Assembly: GCA_000431975.1 (NCBI GenBank) | Contig: HF988570.1 | Span: forward strand, 1-33,452 | DNA from: Prevotella sp. CAG:924 | Lineage (GTDB): Bacteria > Bacteroidota > Bacteroidia > Bacteroidales > Bacteroidaceae | Direction of reading: 5' to 3' | Length of the DNA: 33,452 nt | Shown: positions 1 through 7,321 of the stretch, in pieces | Numbering within the stretch: position 1 is the stretch's first letter | How the letters are laid out: each line of letters opens with the position of its first letter | Notes under the pieces: generated by a model | What the model was told of the DNA's origin: nothing | Seen by the model: the letters and a program-made list of their open reading frames with translations, nothing else | Databases searched by the model: none | Translations under genes and position numbers: made by a program

Positions 1-365
1 GCAGCATATCTCCCCTGTATTTATCGGGTGAGCCATAATATGCCCAGCAATAGGATGACGGCAACCGAATATCCATGAATGTCGGCACGATTGAAAAACG
101 AATATGTCAAAGTGTGTCTTGACCATTAGATCAACCCTGCTAAAAAACGAGCATGCAGACCACCTTATATCTTAATCAGGCAACACGAAAATCCCTCTGT
201 TCAGCCTTCATCTATCAGATATAAGACCCCATAGAGGGATTTCCCCTTATCGTTCGTCTATCGTACCCTCCTCCGACTCCTTATCGCTTCAACACGTATT
301 CCTTAATTCTTGGACATCCGCATCTATATAGGGGCAAGACAGTTTAAGTCCATTTTCGGATGTCC
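1..365. other. Non-coding stretch at window edge
   Basis: I found no supportable gene here. It lies downstream of the minus-strand transporter that stops at 366. Two hairpins are visible: a 9-bp perfect stem (312-320 with 357-365) immediately after that stop codon, with a 36-base loop, and a 10-bp stem at 189-198/233-242. A short minus-strand open frame runs off the left edge (from 126), but its translation is rich in Cys and His with no recognisable pattern, so I do not call it. Confidence 0.6.
189..242 (-). terminator. Possible terminator for the tandem transporter operon
   Basis: The arms AAATCCCTCT (189-198) and AGAGGGATTT (233-242) are perfectly complementary over 10 bp with a 34-base loop. 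Read on the minus strand, the second arm ends in a short T run (GGGATTTTCG). It sits about 125 bases past the stop at 366. The long loop and short T tract make this a weak call. Confidence 0.35.
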
Positions 366-1709
366 TTATACGATACCTAACTGATGGAGGAACACAGCAA
401 GAATGCAAAGGGGCGATACAAAGCGGATGACGAAAAGCCACACCGCAAAGAGACGACCCGAAATCGTGCCCCAGTTGGTGAACTCATCCTTCACCGTCTG
501 CAGAGGTACCAGCCAACCTACAAGGATACAGGTAAGGAAAGAGCCACCCACCAGCAGGACATTCGACGTGAGGTAATCGCAGAAATCAAGGAAGCTCTTG
601 CCAAAGATGGTAAGATCAACAGCACCGCACGACAATGAGCAAAGTACGCCGATGATACAGGCCAGGCAGGTCTCGATAATCGCTCCATGGCGACGCGAGA
701 TATGCAGCTCCTCATAAAACAAAGCCGTGCCGATCTCGTGCATGGAAATGGTAGATGTCAAAGCCGCCAAGGCCAGAAGAGCATAGAAAAGGATCGCTAT
801 CAGATAGCCTATCGTTGGTGTGAAAGCCTGTTGGAACACGTTGGGCAGCGTGATGAAGATCAACGAAGGACCACTGTCAGGTTGCACGCCCACCGAGAAG
901 GCCGCAGGAAAGATCATCAGCCCGGCCAGGATGGCAATCAACGAGTCCAGTCCGGCTATCTGGGCCGCCGAGTTGAACAGCTTTGTCCGTCGAGAGAAAT
1001 AGCTTGAATAGGTACAGAGACAGGCCGTTCCCAGTGAGAGGGAGAAGAACGACTGGCCCAACGCATCGAGGAAGACACTCCGGTTGATCTTAGAAAAGTC
1101 AGGGTGAAACAGGAAACGGATGCCGTCCATCGCACCGGAAAGCGTACAAGAAGCGATGACAATGACGATAAGCAGAATGAAGAGCAGGGGCATGAGCACA
1201 TTGCTGAACTTCTCTATTCCACGCCGTACGCCACGGATCACCACCAGATGAGTGATGAGAATAAAAACTACCGACCAGATGATCGGCGTCCATGTACCCG
1301 TAGTGAATTCGGTGAAATATTGCCGGATATACTGCGGATCACCCTTCAGCTGTCCCATCATCGATGCAAAAAGATACTGCAGACACCATCCCGCAATGAC
1401 TGAGTAAAAACCGAGAATGATCAAGGCTGTCAGTGCGCCCAGCACACCGAGAAATGCCCATGGCTTGCCGCCTACGCGGCCATAGGCCCGCATGGCATTC
1501 GATGCGCCATGCCGGCCTACAATAAATTCGGCCACCATGCCGGGAATGCCAAGCATGAGGACACACACTATATAAATCACGATGAAGGCAGCGCCTCCAT
1601 CCTGCCCCGTCATATAGGGGAAACGCCAGATGTTACCCAAGCCGACAGCCGAACCGGCTGTAGCAAGGATGACACCTATTTTGGTTCCGAAATTTCCACG
1701 TTCTGTCAT
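366..1709 (-). CDS. Sodium-dependent transporter, SNF/NSS family (second of tandem pair)
   Basis: Predicted inner-membrane Na+-coupled symporter of the neurotransmitter:sodium symporter (LeuT-fold) family, which in bacteria usually imports amino acids. The family signature in TM1 is intact at residues 19-32 (GSAVGLGNIWRFPY), with Asn26 and Arg29 where LeuT has its sodium ligand and gate arginine, and Glu61 in TM2. TM6 carries SLSLGTACLCTYSSY. The TM8 segment ALTSTIS keeps the Thr-Ser pair that binds the second sodium in LeuT. At 447 residues it fits the shorter bacterial branch with about 11 membrane spans. Its ATG lies 9 bases past the stop of the upstream paralogue, so both are probably made from one mRNA. 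The substrate cannot be read from sequence; tyrosine and tryptophan carriers are among known relatives. Confidence 0.93.
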   Translation of the reverse strand: MTERGNFGTKIGVILATAGSAVGLGNIWRFPYMTGQDGGAAFIVIYIVCVLMLGIPGMVAEFIVGRHGASNAMRAYGRVGGKPWAFLGVLGALTALIILGFYSVIAGWCLQYLFASMMGQLKGDPQYIRQYFTEFTTGTWTPIIWSVVFILITHLVVIRGVRRGIEKFSNVLMPLLFILLIVIVIASCTLSGAMDGIRFLFHPDFSKINRSVFLDALGQSFFSLSLGTACLCTYSSYFSRRTKLFNSAAQIAGLDSLIAILAGLMIFPAAFSVGVQPDSGPSLIFITLPNVFQQAFTPTIGYLIAILFYALLALAALTSTISMHEIGTALFYEELHISRRHGAIIETCLACIIGVLCSLSCGAVDLTIFGKSFLDFCDYLTSNVLLVGGSFLTCILVGWLVPLQTVKDEFTNWGTISGRLFAVWLFVIRFVSPLCILAVFLHQLGIV

Positions 1710-1718
1710 ACTAATATT

Positions 1719-3077
1719 TTAGAAGGCACCCAGTTGATGCAAGAAAATAGCTAAAATAGCCAACGGGCAGATGAAGCGCATCAGGAAAAGATAAACACCG
1801 AAAAATCGGCCCCGTAATGTGCCCCAGTTGGTAAACTCATCCTTGACGATCTTACGCGGTACGATCCAACCCAAGAAGATACAAGTAAGAAAACCGCCGA
1901 CAGGCAGGAATATCTGTCCGGTGATGAAGTCAAACCAGTCGAAAAGTGACTTTCCACCAAACACCAGTCCCCGTCCAGCTCCTAAAGAGAGTGAACAAAC
2001 AGCACCAATCACCATCGTCGACAATGTGACAATCCATGCGCCTTTCTTCCGCGAGATGTGCAACTCCTCTACGAAGAAAGCCGTGCTCACCTCATGGAGC
2101 GATATCAGCGATGTCAGAGCCGCCAACGAGAGCAGGGCATAGAACATCAGCGATACGATCCATCCCAGAATAGGCATCCCCGCAAAGGCTTGATTGAACA
2201 CATTAGGCAACGTGATGAAAATCAAGGAGGGGCCCGAATCAGGGTTCACACCCACGGAAAAGGCTGCAGGGAAGATCATCAGACCAGCCAGAATGGCCAC
2301 CATCGTATCGACCAAGGCCACTTGGACTGCCGAGTTGAAAAGGTTGGTCTGACGGCTGTAATAGCTGGCATAAGTGCTGATGCAGCCCATGGCGATACTC
2401 AACGAATAGAATGACTGTCCCAGTGCCCCCAGAAAAACGTTCTGATCAAGCTTCTCAAAGTCTGGCTTGAAAAGAAACTCTATGCCTTTATAACCACCCG
2501 GGAGCAAGCAAGAAGCCACCACAATGACCAGCAACAAGATGAACAAGGTGGGCATCATTAGCTTGGAAGCCCGCTCTATACCTCCCCGGACACCATGAAT
2601 GATGATGAAATGGGCAAGCAGAATGATAACGGCCAACCAGAATACCGGACGCAGGGCATCACTGGAGAAGGTCTGGAAATATTGCTGTATATAAGTCGGA
2701 TCGCCATGCAATTGTCCGACTGCAGAGGCATAGATATACTGAACGCACCATCCCGACACAACGGCATAATAGCCCGTAATGAGAAAACCGGTCAGCACAC
2801 CAAGCAGTCCGACATATTTCCATGCGTGTCCACCAGACATCTTCGAATAAGCACGATAAGTGTTGGCTGCACCATGGCGGCCGATGATGAACTCTGATAC
2901 CATACAAGGTACTCCCAGCAGAATGACACAAAGCAAATAGATGAAAATGAAAGCAGCCCCACCATTCTCACCTGTCATATAAGGAAACCGCCACACATTA
3001 CCCAATCCGACGGCACCGCCGGCTGTGGCGAGAATCATTCCTATTTTACTACCGAAATTGACTCTTTCTTCTGACAT
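1719..3077 (-). CDS. Sodium-dependent transporter, SNF/NSS family (first of tandem pair)
   Basis: Paralogue of the next gene, sharing most of its sequence including the TM1 signature (GGAVGLGNVWRFPY), a TM6 segment YSLSIAMGCISTYASY and the TM8 motif ALTSLIS. It should be an inner-membrane Na+/solute symporter of 452 residues. I chose ATG 3077 (MSEERVNFGSK) over the ATG 10 codons upstream for two reasons: it aligns with the start of the paralogue (MTERGNFGTK), and a -7 promoter element on the same strand occupies 3105-3112, so the upstream ATG at 3107 would not be in the transcript. The gene is first in a two-gene unit and diverges from the VanZ-like gene. TM6 differs between the copies (IAMGCIS here, LGTACLC there), which may mean different substrates. 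Confidence 0.93.
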   Translation of the reverse strand: MSEERVNFGSKIGMILATAGGAVGLGNVWRFPYMTGENGGAAFIFIYLLCVILLGVPCMVSEFIIGRHGAANTYRAYSKMSGGHAWKYVGLLGVLTGFLITGYYAVVSGWCVQYIYASAVGQLHGDPTYIQQYFQTFSSDALRPVFWLAVIILLAHFIIIHGVRGGIERASKLMMPTLFILLLVIVVASCLLPGGYKGIEFLFKPDFEKLDQNVFLGALGQSFYSLSIAMGCISTYASYYSRQTNLFNSAVQVALVDTMVAILAGLMIFPAAFSVGVNPDSGPSLIFITLPNVFNQAFAGMPILGWIVSLMFYALLSLAALTSLISLHEVSTAFFVEELHISRKKGAWIVTLSTMVIGAVCSLSLGAGRGLVFGGKSLFDWFDFITGQIFLPVGGFLTCIFLGWIVPRKIVKDEFTNWGTLRGRFFGVYLFLMRFICPLAILAIFLHQLGAF

Positions 3078-3104
3078 ACTGATAATAATTTTGTTTTCAG
3101 ACTG

Positions 3105-3112
3105 CAAAATTA
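3105..3112 (-). promoter_or_regulatory. -7 promoter element of the transporter operon
   Basis: The minus strand reads TAATTTTG, a match to the Bacteroidales -7 consensus TAnnTTTG. A start a few bases downstream gives a leader of roughly 20 bases before ATG 3077. A TTG lies about 23 bases upstream as a possible -33 element. Confidence 0.6.
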
Positions 3113-3125
3113 TAAAAATAATGCT

Positions 3126-3133
3126 TACTTTTG
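3126..3133 (+). promoter_or_regulatory. -7 promoter element of the VanZ-like gene
   Basis: TACTTTTG matches TAnnTTTG and lies 28 bases before ATG 3162. It is back-to-back with the minus-strand element at 3105-3112, so the two -7 boxes are only 13 bases apart and each -33 region overlaps the other promoter. The -33 match is weak. Confidence 0.6.
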
Positions 3134-3161
3134 CACAAAAATCAAAGCAAATATATACAAT

Positions 3162-3560
3162 ATGAAGAAAATATTAAGCATCTACCGGTTTACGTTGCTT
3201 ATCATTCTAGTGATCTGGGTGCTATGTCTGGTGCCGTTTTTTCCTGAGACGCCCCTCGATGATGTGCCTTTCATGGACAAATGGACCCACTTTGTGATGT
3301 ACGGCGGGTTATGCACGGTTGCATGGCTCGAATATGGATGGCGGTCACCGCAACAACCACGACGATGGACTTTTCTCTGGCTGTTTTTATTACCTATTAT
3401 TATGGGGGGACTGATAGAGATCGTACAAGCCACCTGCACAGGCGGCCACCGCTCCGGTGACATCATGGACTGGGCCGCCGATGCGGTGGGCGTAGTGCTG
3501 GGGCAGCTCATCGGTATTCCTCTGGCACGAGTTGCCTCCAAGTGGAATAAGGCTCAGTGA
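3162..3560 (+). CDS. VanZ-like family membrane protein
   Basis: Small integral inner-membrane protein of 132 residues with four likely spans (about 8-25, 42-58, 70-87 and 105-122). It has the conserved polar residues of the VanZ-like family: Asp39-Lys40 and His43 before span 2 (DKWTHFVMYGG), Glu86 and Gln89 in GGLIEIVQ, and Arg97, Asp100 and Asp103 in the RSGDIMDWAADAVG motif. The family is named after the teicoplanin-resistance protein VanZ, but most members, including Bacteroidota ones, have no assigned reaction, so resistance should not be inferred. Its last 53 bases overlap the end of the convergent CYTH gene. Confidence 0.85.
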   Translation: MKKILSIYRFTLLIILVIWVLCLVPFFPETPLDDVPFMDKWTHFVMYGGLCTVAWLEYGWRSPQQPRRWTFLWLFLLPIIMGGLIEIVQATCTGGHRSGDIMDWAADAVGVVLGQLIGIPLARVASKWNKAQ

Positions 3561-4008
3561 GCAAATTAGAATTATAGAAATGAGCATCACCGGTTACCTC
3601 CGGTCCGATAAAATCGGGCTTGATGAAAGGCTCATCCGGTGATCCCAACTCAACCTCGGCGAAGACCAGCCCGTCATTATCGCCATGAAACTCATCCACT
3701 TCAAAAGTGTGTGTGCCGCTCTTCACCAGATAACGGTGCTTGTCGATCACACCTCCCCGACAGAGCTTCATCAGTTGACGGGCCTCATCAAGGGTGATCT
3801 CTTTCTCGAACTCATAACGAGAAAGCCCTCCGTCAACACTCTTCGACTTAATTGTCAGATAGGCCTTATCGTCACGCACGCGCACGCGCACCGTAGCACC
3901 CTCGGCCTTGATATACCCTTGCTGAATATGGGAAAAAGAAAAGGCGGCGCTTCTGTAAGCACTGCCTTTCCTCACAAGGAATTTCCTTTCTATTTCCATT
4001 CCGCTCAT
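3508..4008 (-). CDS. CYTH domain protein (triphosphate tunnel metalloenzyme family)
   Basis: Cytosolic 166-residue protein of the CYTH fold, an eight-stranded tunnel that binds triphosphate substrates and divalent metal. The N-terminal ExExK motif is plain (Glu5, Glu7, Lys9 in MEIERKF). Other tunnel residues are present: Arg41 and Arg43, the Lys52/54/56 strand, the Glu66-Glu68 pair and Glu118/Glu120 in FAEVELG. Bacterial relatives are inorganic triphosphatases or unassigned; adenylate cyclase activity is known only for some. I start at ATG 4008 because it forms an ATGA overlap with the stop of the 47-residue gene upstream; ATG 3999 directly before the ExExK motif is the alternative. Last gene of the ligase-prfB operon. 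The tail after NLLTEPYSTW runs about nine residues into the overlap with the VanZ gene. Confidence 0.88.
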   Translation of the reverse strand: MSGMEIERKFLVRKGSAYRSAAFSFSHIQQGYIKAEGATVRVRVRDDKAYLTIKSKSVDGGLSRYEFEKEITLDEARQLMKLCRGGVIDKHRYLVKSGTHTFEVDEFHGDNDGLVFAEVELGSPDEPFIKPDFIGPEVTGDAHFYNSNLLTEPYSTWRQLVPEEYR

Positions 4009-4148
4009 GCCACCATCGTAAAAGTATAGATCATATAGATAATGGCCAGCAGAATCAGACACACAAAGATCCACTTGACTATCTTGTCGCCTTGCTTCTG
4101 CTGCAATTCCTCACGCCGTTCGCGTTTTGTCTTCTTTGCTCCATTCAT
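4005..4148 (-). CDS. Small single-span membrane protein (47 aa)
   Basis: A 47-residue open frame (MNGAKKTKRERREELQQKQG at the N-terminus) with a strongly basic, probably helical first 25 residues followed by one hydrophobic span (about 27-45, IFVCLILLAIIYMIYTFTM). It fits a cytoplasm-facing tail-anchored or signal-anchor peptide. Coding support is positional: it lies 31 bases downstream of prfB, and its stop overlaps the CYTH start as ATGA, which suggests translational coupling. I do not recognise a named family and infer no function; the basic tail could contact RNA, ribosomes or acidic lipids. Confidence 0.75.
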   Translation of the reverse strand: MNGAKKTKRERREELQQKQGDKIVKWIFVCLILLAIIYMIYTFTMVA

Positions 4149-4179
4149 AGTGGTAATAATTTAAAGGTTTATGTTTTAG

Positions 4180-5307
4180 TTATTCTTGCTCAGCATCAGA
4201 GGCGGCGAACTCCATGAGATAGGCTTTGATGAAACCATCGATCTTACCGTCCATCACACCATCCACATCAGAAGTCTGATAGTTCGTACGATGATCTTTC
4301 ACACGACGGTCATCAAACACATAGCTTCTGATCTGCGAGCCCCACTCTATCTTCTTCTTGCCTGCCTCAATCTTAGCCTGGGCTTCCATCCGTTTTTTCA
4401 TCGCACGGTCGTAAAGCTGTGACTTCAACAGAAGGAGAGCCTTCGCACGGTTCTTCGGCTGGTCGCGCGTCTCCGTATTGGCAATAAGGATTTCCTCTTC
4501 CTCACCTGTATCAGGGTCCTGATAGAGATAGCGCACACGCACACCCGACTCCACCTTGTTCACATTCTGACCACCGGCGCCTCCCGAACGGAAGGTGTCA
4601 AAGCTCAGACGGGCAGGATCGATGTAGACATCGATGGAATCGTCCACAAGAGGTGTGACAAAGACAGAGGCGAAACTCGTCATACGCTTGCCCTGTGCAT
4701 TATAAGGTGACACACGGACGAGACGGTGTACACCATTCTCACTCTTCAGATAGCCATAGGCATATTCTCCACCCTCGATCGTCATCGTAACCGACTTGAT
4801 GCCGGCCTCATCACCTTCCTGCAAGTCGTTGACCGTCACCTTGTAGCCGTGTGCCTCTGCCCAACGCTGATACATACGCATGAGCATCGAGGCCCAGTCC
4901 TGACTTTCCGTACCACCGGCACCAGAGTTGATCTTCATCACTGCATCCATCGGATCCTCCTCCTGGCGCAGCATGTTTTTCAGCTCCAGATCCTCAATGG
5001 CAGCTATAGCCTTCGCATAATCGGCATCCACTTCCTCCTCACTGACCATCTCATCCTTATAGAAATCGAAAGCCAACTGAAGCTCCTCAGCCAACTGACG
5101 CACATTCTTATAACCGGTGACCCAGCGCTCAATGCCTTTTACTTTCTTCATCTGCTCCTGCGCCCGCTTGGGATCATCCCAGAAATCCGGCGCCTGCGTA
5201 CGCAAGGTCTCTTCCTCCAGTTCTACTTTCTTCTGATCGATATTCAAATAATGATGGAGCTTCTCAACTCTGTCCATCACATCTTTTAATTGGTCTGCTG
5301 TGATCAT
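4180..5307 (-). CDS. prfB: Peptide chain release factor 2 (RF2)
   Basis: Class I release factor that recognises UGA and UAA and triggers hydrolysis of peptidyl-tRNA on the ribosome. The catalytic GGQ is at residues 245-247 within RSGGAGGQNVNK. The stop-codon tripeptide position reads Ser200-Pro201-Tyr202 (RVSPYNAQGKR) instead of the textbook SPF. Length 375 is normal for full RF2. Many bacteria, including E. coli, make RF2 through a +1 frameshift at an in-frame UGA after about codon 25; here the matching place (Tyr20-Leu21-Asn22) is read in one continuous frame as TAT TTG AAT, so that feedback control is absent. The ATG overlaps the stop of the acyl-CoA ligase gene as ATGA. Confidence 0.97.
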   Translation of the reverse strand: MITADQLKDVMDRVEKLHHYLNIDQKKVELEEETLRTQAPDFWDDPKRAQEQMKKVKGIERWVTGYKNVRQLAEELQLAFDFYKDEMVSEEEVDADYAKAIAAIEDLELKNMLRQEEDPMDAVMKINSGAGGTESQDWASMLMRMYQRWAEAHGYKVTVNDLQEGDEAGIKSVTMTIEGGEYAYGYLKSENGVHRLVRVSPYNAQGKRMTSFASVFVTPLVDDSIDVYIDPARLSFDTFRSGGAGGQNVNKVESGVRVRYLYQDPDTGEEEEILIANTETRDQPKNRAKALLLLKSQLYDRAMKKRMEAQAKIEAGKKKIEWGSQIRSYVFDDRRVKDHRTNYQTSDVDGVMDGKIDGFIKAYLMEFAASDAEQE

Positions 5308-7130
5308 ATTCTATTATTTTCTGCATCATCGTACATCTTGTCGATGATCTCCTGATAATTCTTATAAATAATGGGACGACGTATTTTCAGCGTGTCGGTA
5401 AGCTCACCGCTCTCTACAGAGAAATGATGAGGTATAATGGTAAACCGTCTGATCTTCTCATAACTGGCCAGCGATTGCTGCAGCGTGTCTATCCGGTCGG
5501 CAAGCATCTTGTACAATTTCTCATTGCGGCAAAGCTCTTCACGTGTGGCAAACCTAAGTTGATGGTCACGGGCCCACTCCTCCACCAGACGGAACTCGGG
5601 TACGATAAGAGCAGAGACAAATTTACGCTGATCGGCAATGACCACTACTTGGTCAATATATTTATCGACGAGCAGCAGCGATTCCATCATCTGGGGAGCT
5701 ATATATTTGCCGTTGGATGTCTTAAAGAGGTCCTTAATGCGCTCGGTAAGATAAAGTTCCCCGTCTTTCATATAGCCGGCATCACCTGTGTGAAAATATC
5801 CGTCGGCATCGAAAGACACCGCATTGATCTGGTCACGCTTATAATAGCCTCGGGTGATAGTCGGTCCTTTCAACAAGATCTCATTATTCTCACCTATCTT
5901 GATCTGAAGGCCCTCGAGGGGACGACCTACGCTACCGACGGTGAACGGCTTTCCCAAATGGTCGCATGACACGGTGGCCAGGCTCTCAGTCAGTCCATAA
6001 CCGACAACCATACCGATGCCAAGGGAGTGAACGAAGTCCTCAACCACCGGTGACACGTATGCACCTGCCGTAGGGAAAAGATGGGGGCGCTCCAATCCGA
6101 GCTGTTTACGCACAAATGCCAATATCGTTGAATTCACCAGTTTATATTGGAAGGCAAGCGCAAGTGACGGACGTTTGCCTTGCCCCAGACATTCTACATT
6201 ATACTGATGGCCGATATGCAGTGCCCGCAACATAAGTGAGCGCTGCATGGGACTGGCATGGTCGATCTTATCTTTTACCGCCTGATACACTTTCTCCCAG
6301 AAACGGGGCACCGACGACATACAGGTGGGATGTGTTTCACGCATGGAGTCCTGTATCTCCTTCGGATAAGTGTTGATAATCAGCTGTGCACCTTCGGAAA
6401 GTGCGAGGTACGACCACGCACGCTCAAAGATATGCGTGAAAGGAAGAAAATTGATGACGCGGTCGTCCTCGCCCACGGGTACGCACTTGTCATTGGCTCG
6501 TATGCCCGCGTTGTATTGGCCGTAGGTAAGGATCACGCCTTTGCTCTCGCCCGTCGTACCACTGGTATAAAGGATATTACAGATGTCGTCATCACTAGCT
6601 TCTCGGTAGCATTTTTCCAGTTCTGCCTGATGAGGGAAACCGTCACCCATCTTCATGAAATCGCTGAAATAGAGGGCATGGGGATCGTGCGTAGAGATAC
6701 GGACAGAACGGTCGAAGATGATTATGCGTTCCAAGGAAGGGCAGAGGGCAAAGATACGATGTGTCTTGTTATACTGCTCCTGCTCCCCTACAAAGACAAA
6801 GCGTACTTGCGCATCATTGATCATATACTGAATCTGCTGCTCACTGCTCGTGGCATAGAATGGGATCGAGATGGCACGGACGCCGTAAGCGCCAAAGTCG
6901 GTAAGCAGATAGTGAATACAGTTCTGCGAGAACACGGCTATGGCATCTTGTGGTTTCACACCAAGCTCAAGCAGTGCATTACTCACCATCTTTACGCCTT
7001 TGGAAAACTGATTCCACGAAGCTGTCTTCCATTCCAGACTGCCGAATCTGCGATAATTGAGTACGGGGCGGTCGCCGTACCGTTTGGCCTGCTCATGGAT
7101 GAGAACAGAAAGATGACTGGGGTTCAGCAT
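5304..7130 (-). CDS. Long-chain fatty-acid--CoA ligase, AMP-forming
   Basis: Adenylate-forming enzyme expected to activate long-chain fatty acids to acyl-CoA through an acyl-AMP intermediate in the cytoplasm or at the inner face of the membrane. The ATP-binding loop lies at about residues 188-199 (YTSGTTGESKGV). The GYGLTES motif follows, then YFHTGDAGY with its ribose-binding Asp and the C-terminal hinge RIKDLFKTSNGKYIAP. The 608-residue length fits the FadD15/ACSL-like branch. I start at ATG 7130 (MLNPSHLSVL): a frame extending 43 codons upstream exists, but a -7 promoter element at 7232-7239 would put its ATG (7259) before the transcript begins. First gene of the operon with prfB; chain-length preference is unknown. 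Confidence 0.92.
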   Translation of the reverse strand: MLNPSHLSVLIHEQAKRYGDRPVLNYRRFGSLEWKTASWNQFSKGVKMVSNALLELGVKPQDAIAVFSQNCIHYLLTDFGAYGVRAISIPFYATSSEQQIQYMINDAQVRFVFVGEQEQYNKTHRIFALCPSLERIIIFDRSVRISTHDPHALYFSDFMKMGDGFPHQAELEKCYREASDDDICNILYTSGTTGESKGVILTYGQYNAGIRANDKCVPVGEDDRVINFLPFTHIFERAWSYLALSEGAQLIINTYPKEIQDSMRETHPTCMSSVPRFWEKVYQAVKDKIDHASPMQRSLMLRALHIGHQYNVECLGQGKRPSLALAFQYKLVNSTILAFVRKQLGLERPHLFPTAGAYVSPVVEDFVHSLGIGMVVGYGLTESLATVSCDHLGKPFTVGSVGRPLEGLQIKIGENNEILLKGPTITRGYYKRDQINAVSFDADGYFHTGDAGYMKDGELYLTERIKDLFKTSNGKYIAPQMMESLLLVDKYIDQVVVIADQRKFVSALIVPEFRLVEEWARDHQLRFATREELCRNEKLYKMLADRIDTLQQSLASYEKIRRFTIIPHHFSVESGELTDTLKIRRPIIYKNYQEIIDKMYDDAENNRI

Positions 7131-7231
7131 AAATTGTTTCTTTATTAGCCGATTAAACGACAAGGCGGATTTCCGGAGTCGTAATACTCGCCTTCCGGAA
7201 CGCTCATGCGCTTCTATCCTATTATATATTG

Positions 7232-7239
7232 CAAAGATA
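7232..7239 (-). promoter_or_regulatory. -7 promoter element of the ligase-prfB operon
   Basis: The minus strand reads TATCTTTG, a clean TAnnTTTG match, with TTTG copies 13-20 bases upstream as -33 candidates. The implied leader before ATG 7130 is about 95 bases. Confidence 0.6.
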
Positions 7240-7281
7240 AATAATTCTGAACAAAACAAAAAGAAATTTCCCGTTTTTTCT

Positions 7282-7289
7282 TAAATTTG
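7282..7289 (+). promoter_or_regulatory. -7 promoter element of the ArgE-like gene
   Basis: TAAATTTG followed by C matches TAnnTTTG and lies 32 bases before ATG 7322. It is divergent from the ligase promoter at 7232-7239. Confidence 0.6.
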
Positions 7290-7321
7290 CAAACAATAGA
7301 ATTAATGAAGAGAAAGCAGAC

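Noticed and set aside
1..126. Partial minus-strand frame running off the left edge
   Set aside because: Translation is rich in Cys and His with no domain pattern, and there is no promoter match upstream.
3162..3560. VanZ-like gene as a glycopeptide-resistance determinant
   Set aside because: The family is broad and mostly unassigned; no van cluster genes are present.
6258..7148. 296-codon plus-strand frame opposite the acyl-CoA ligase
   Set aside because: The minus-strand frame carries all adenylate-forming enzyme motifs, so the plus frame is an antisense shadow.
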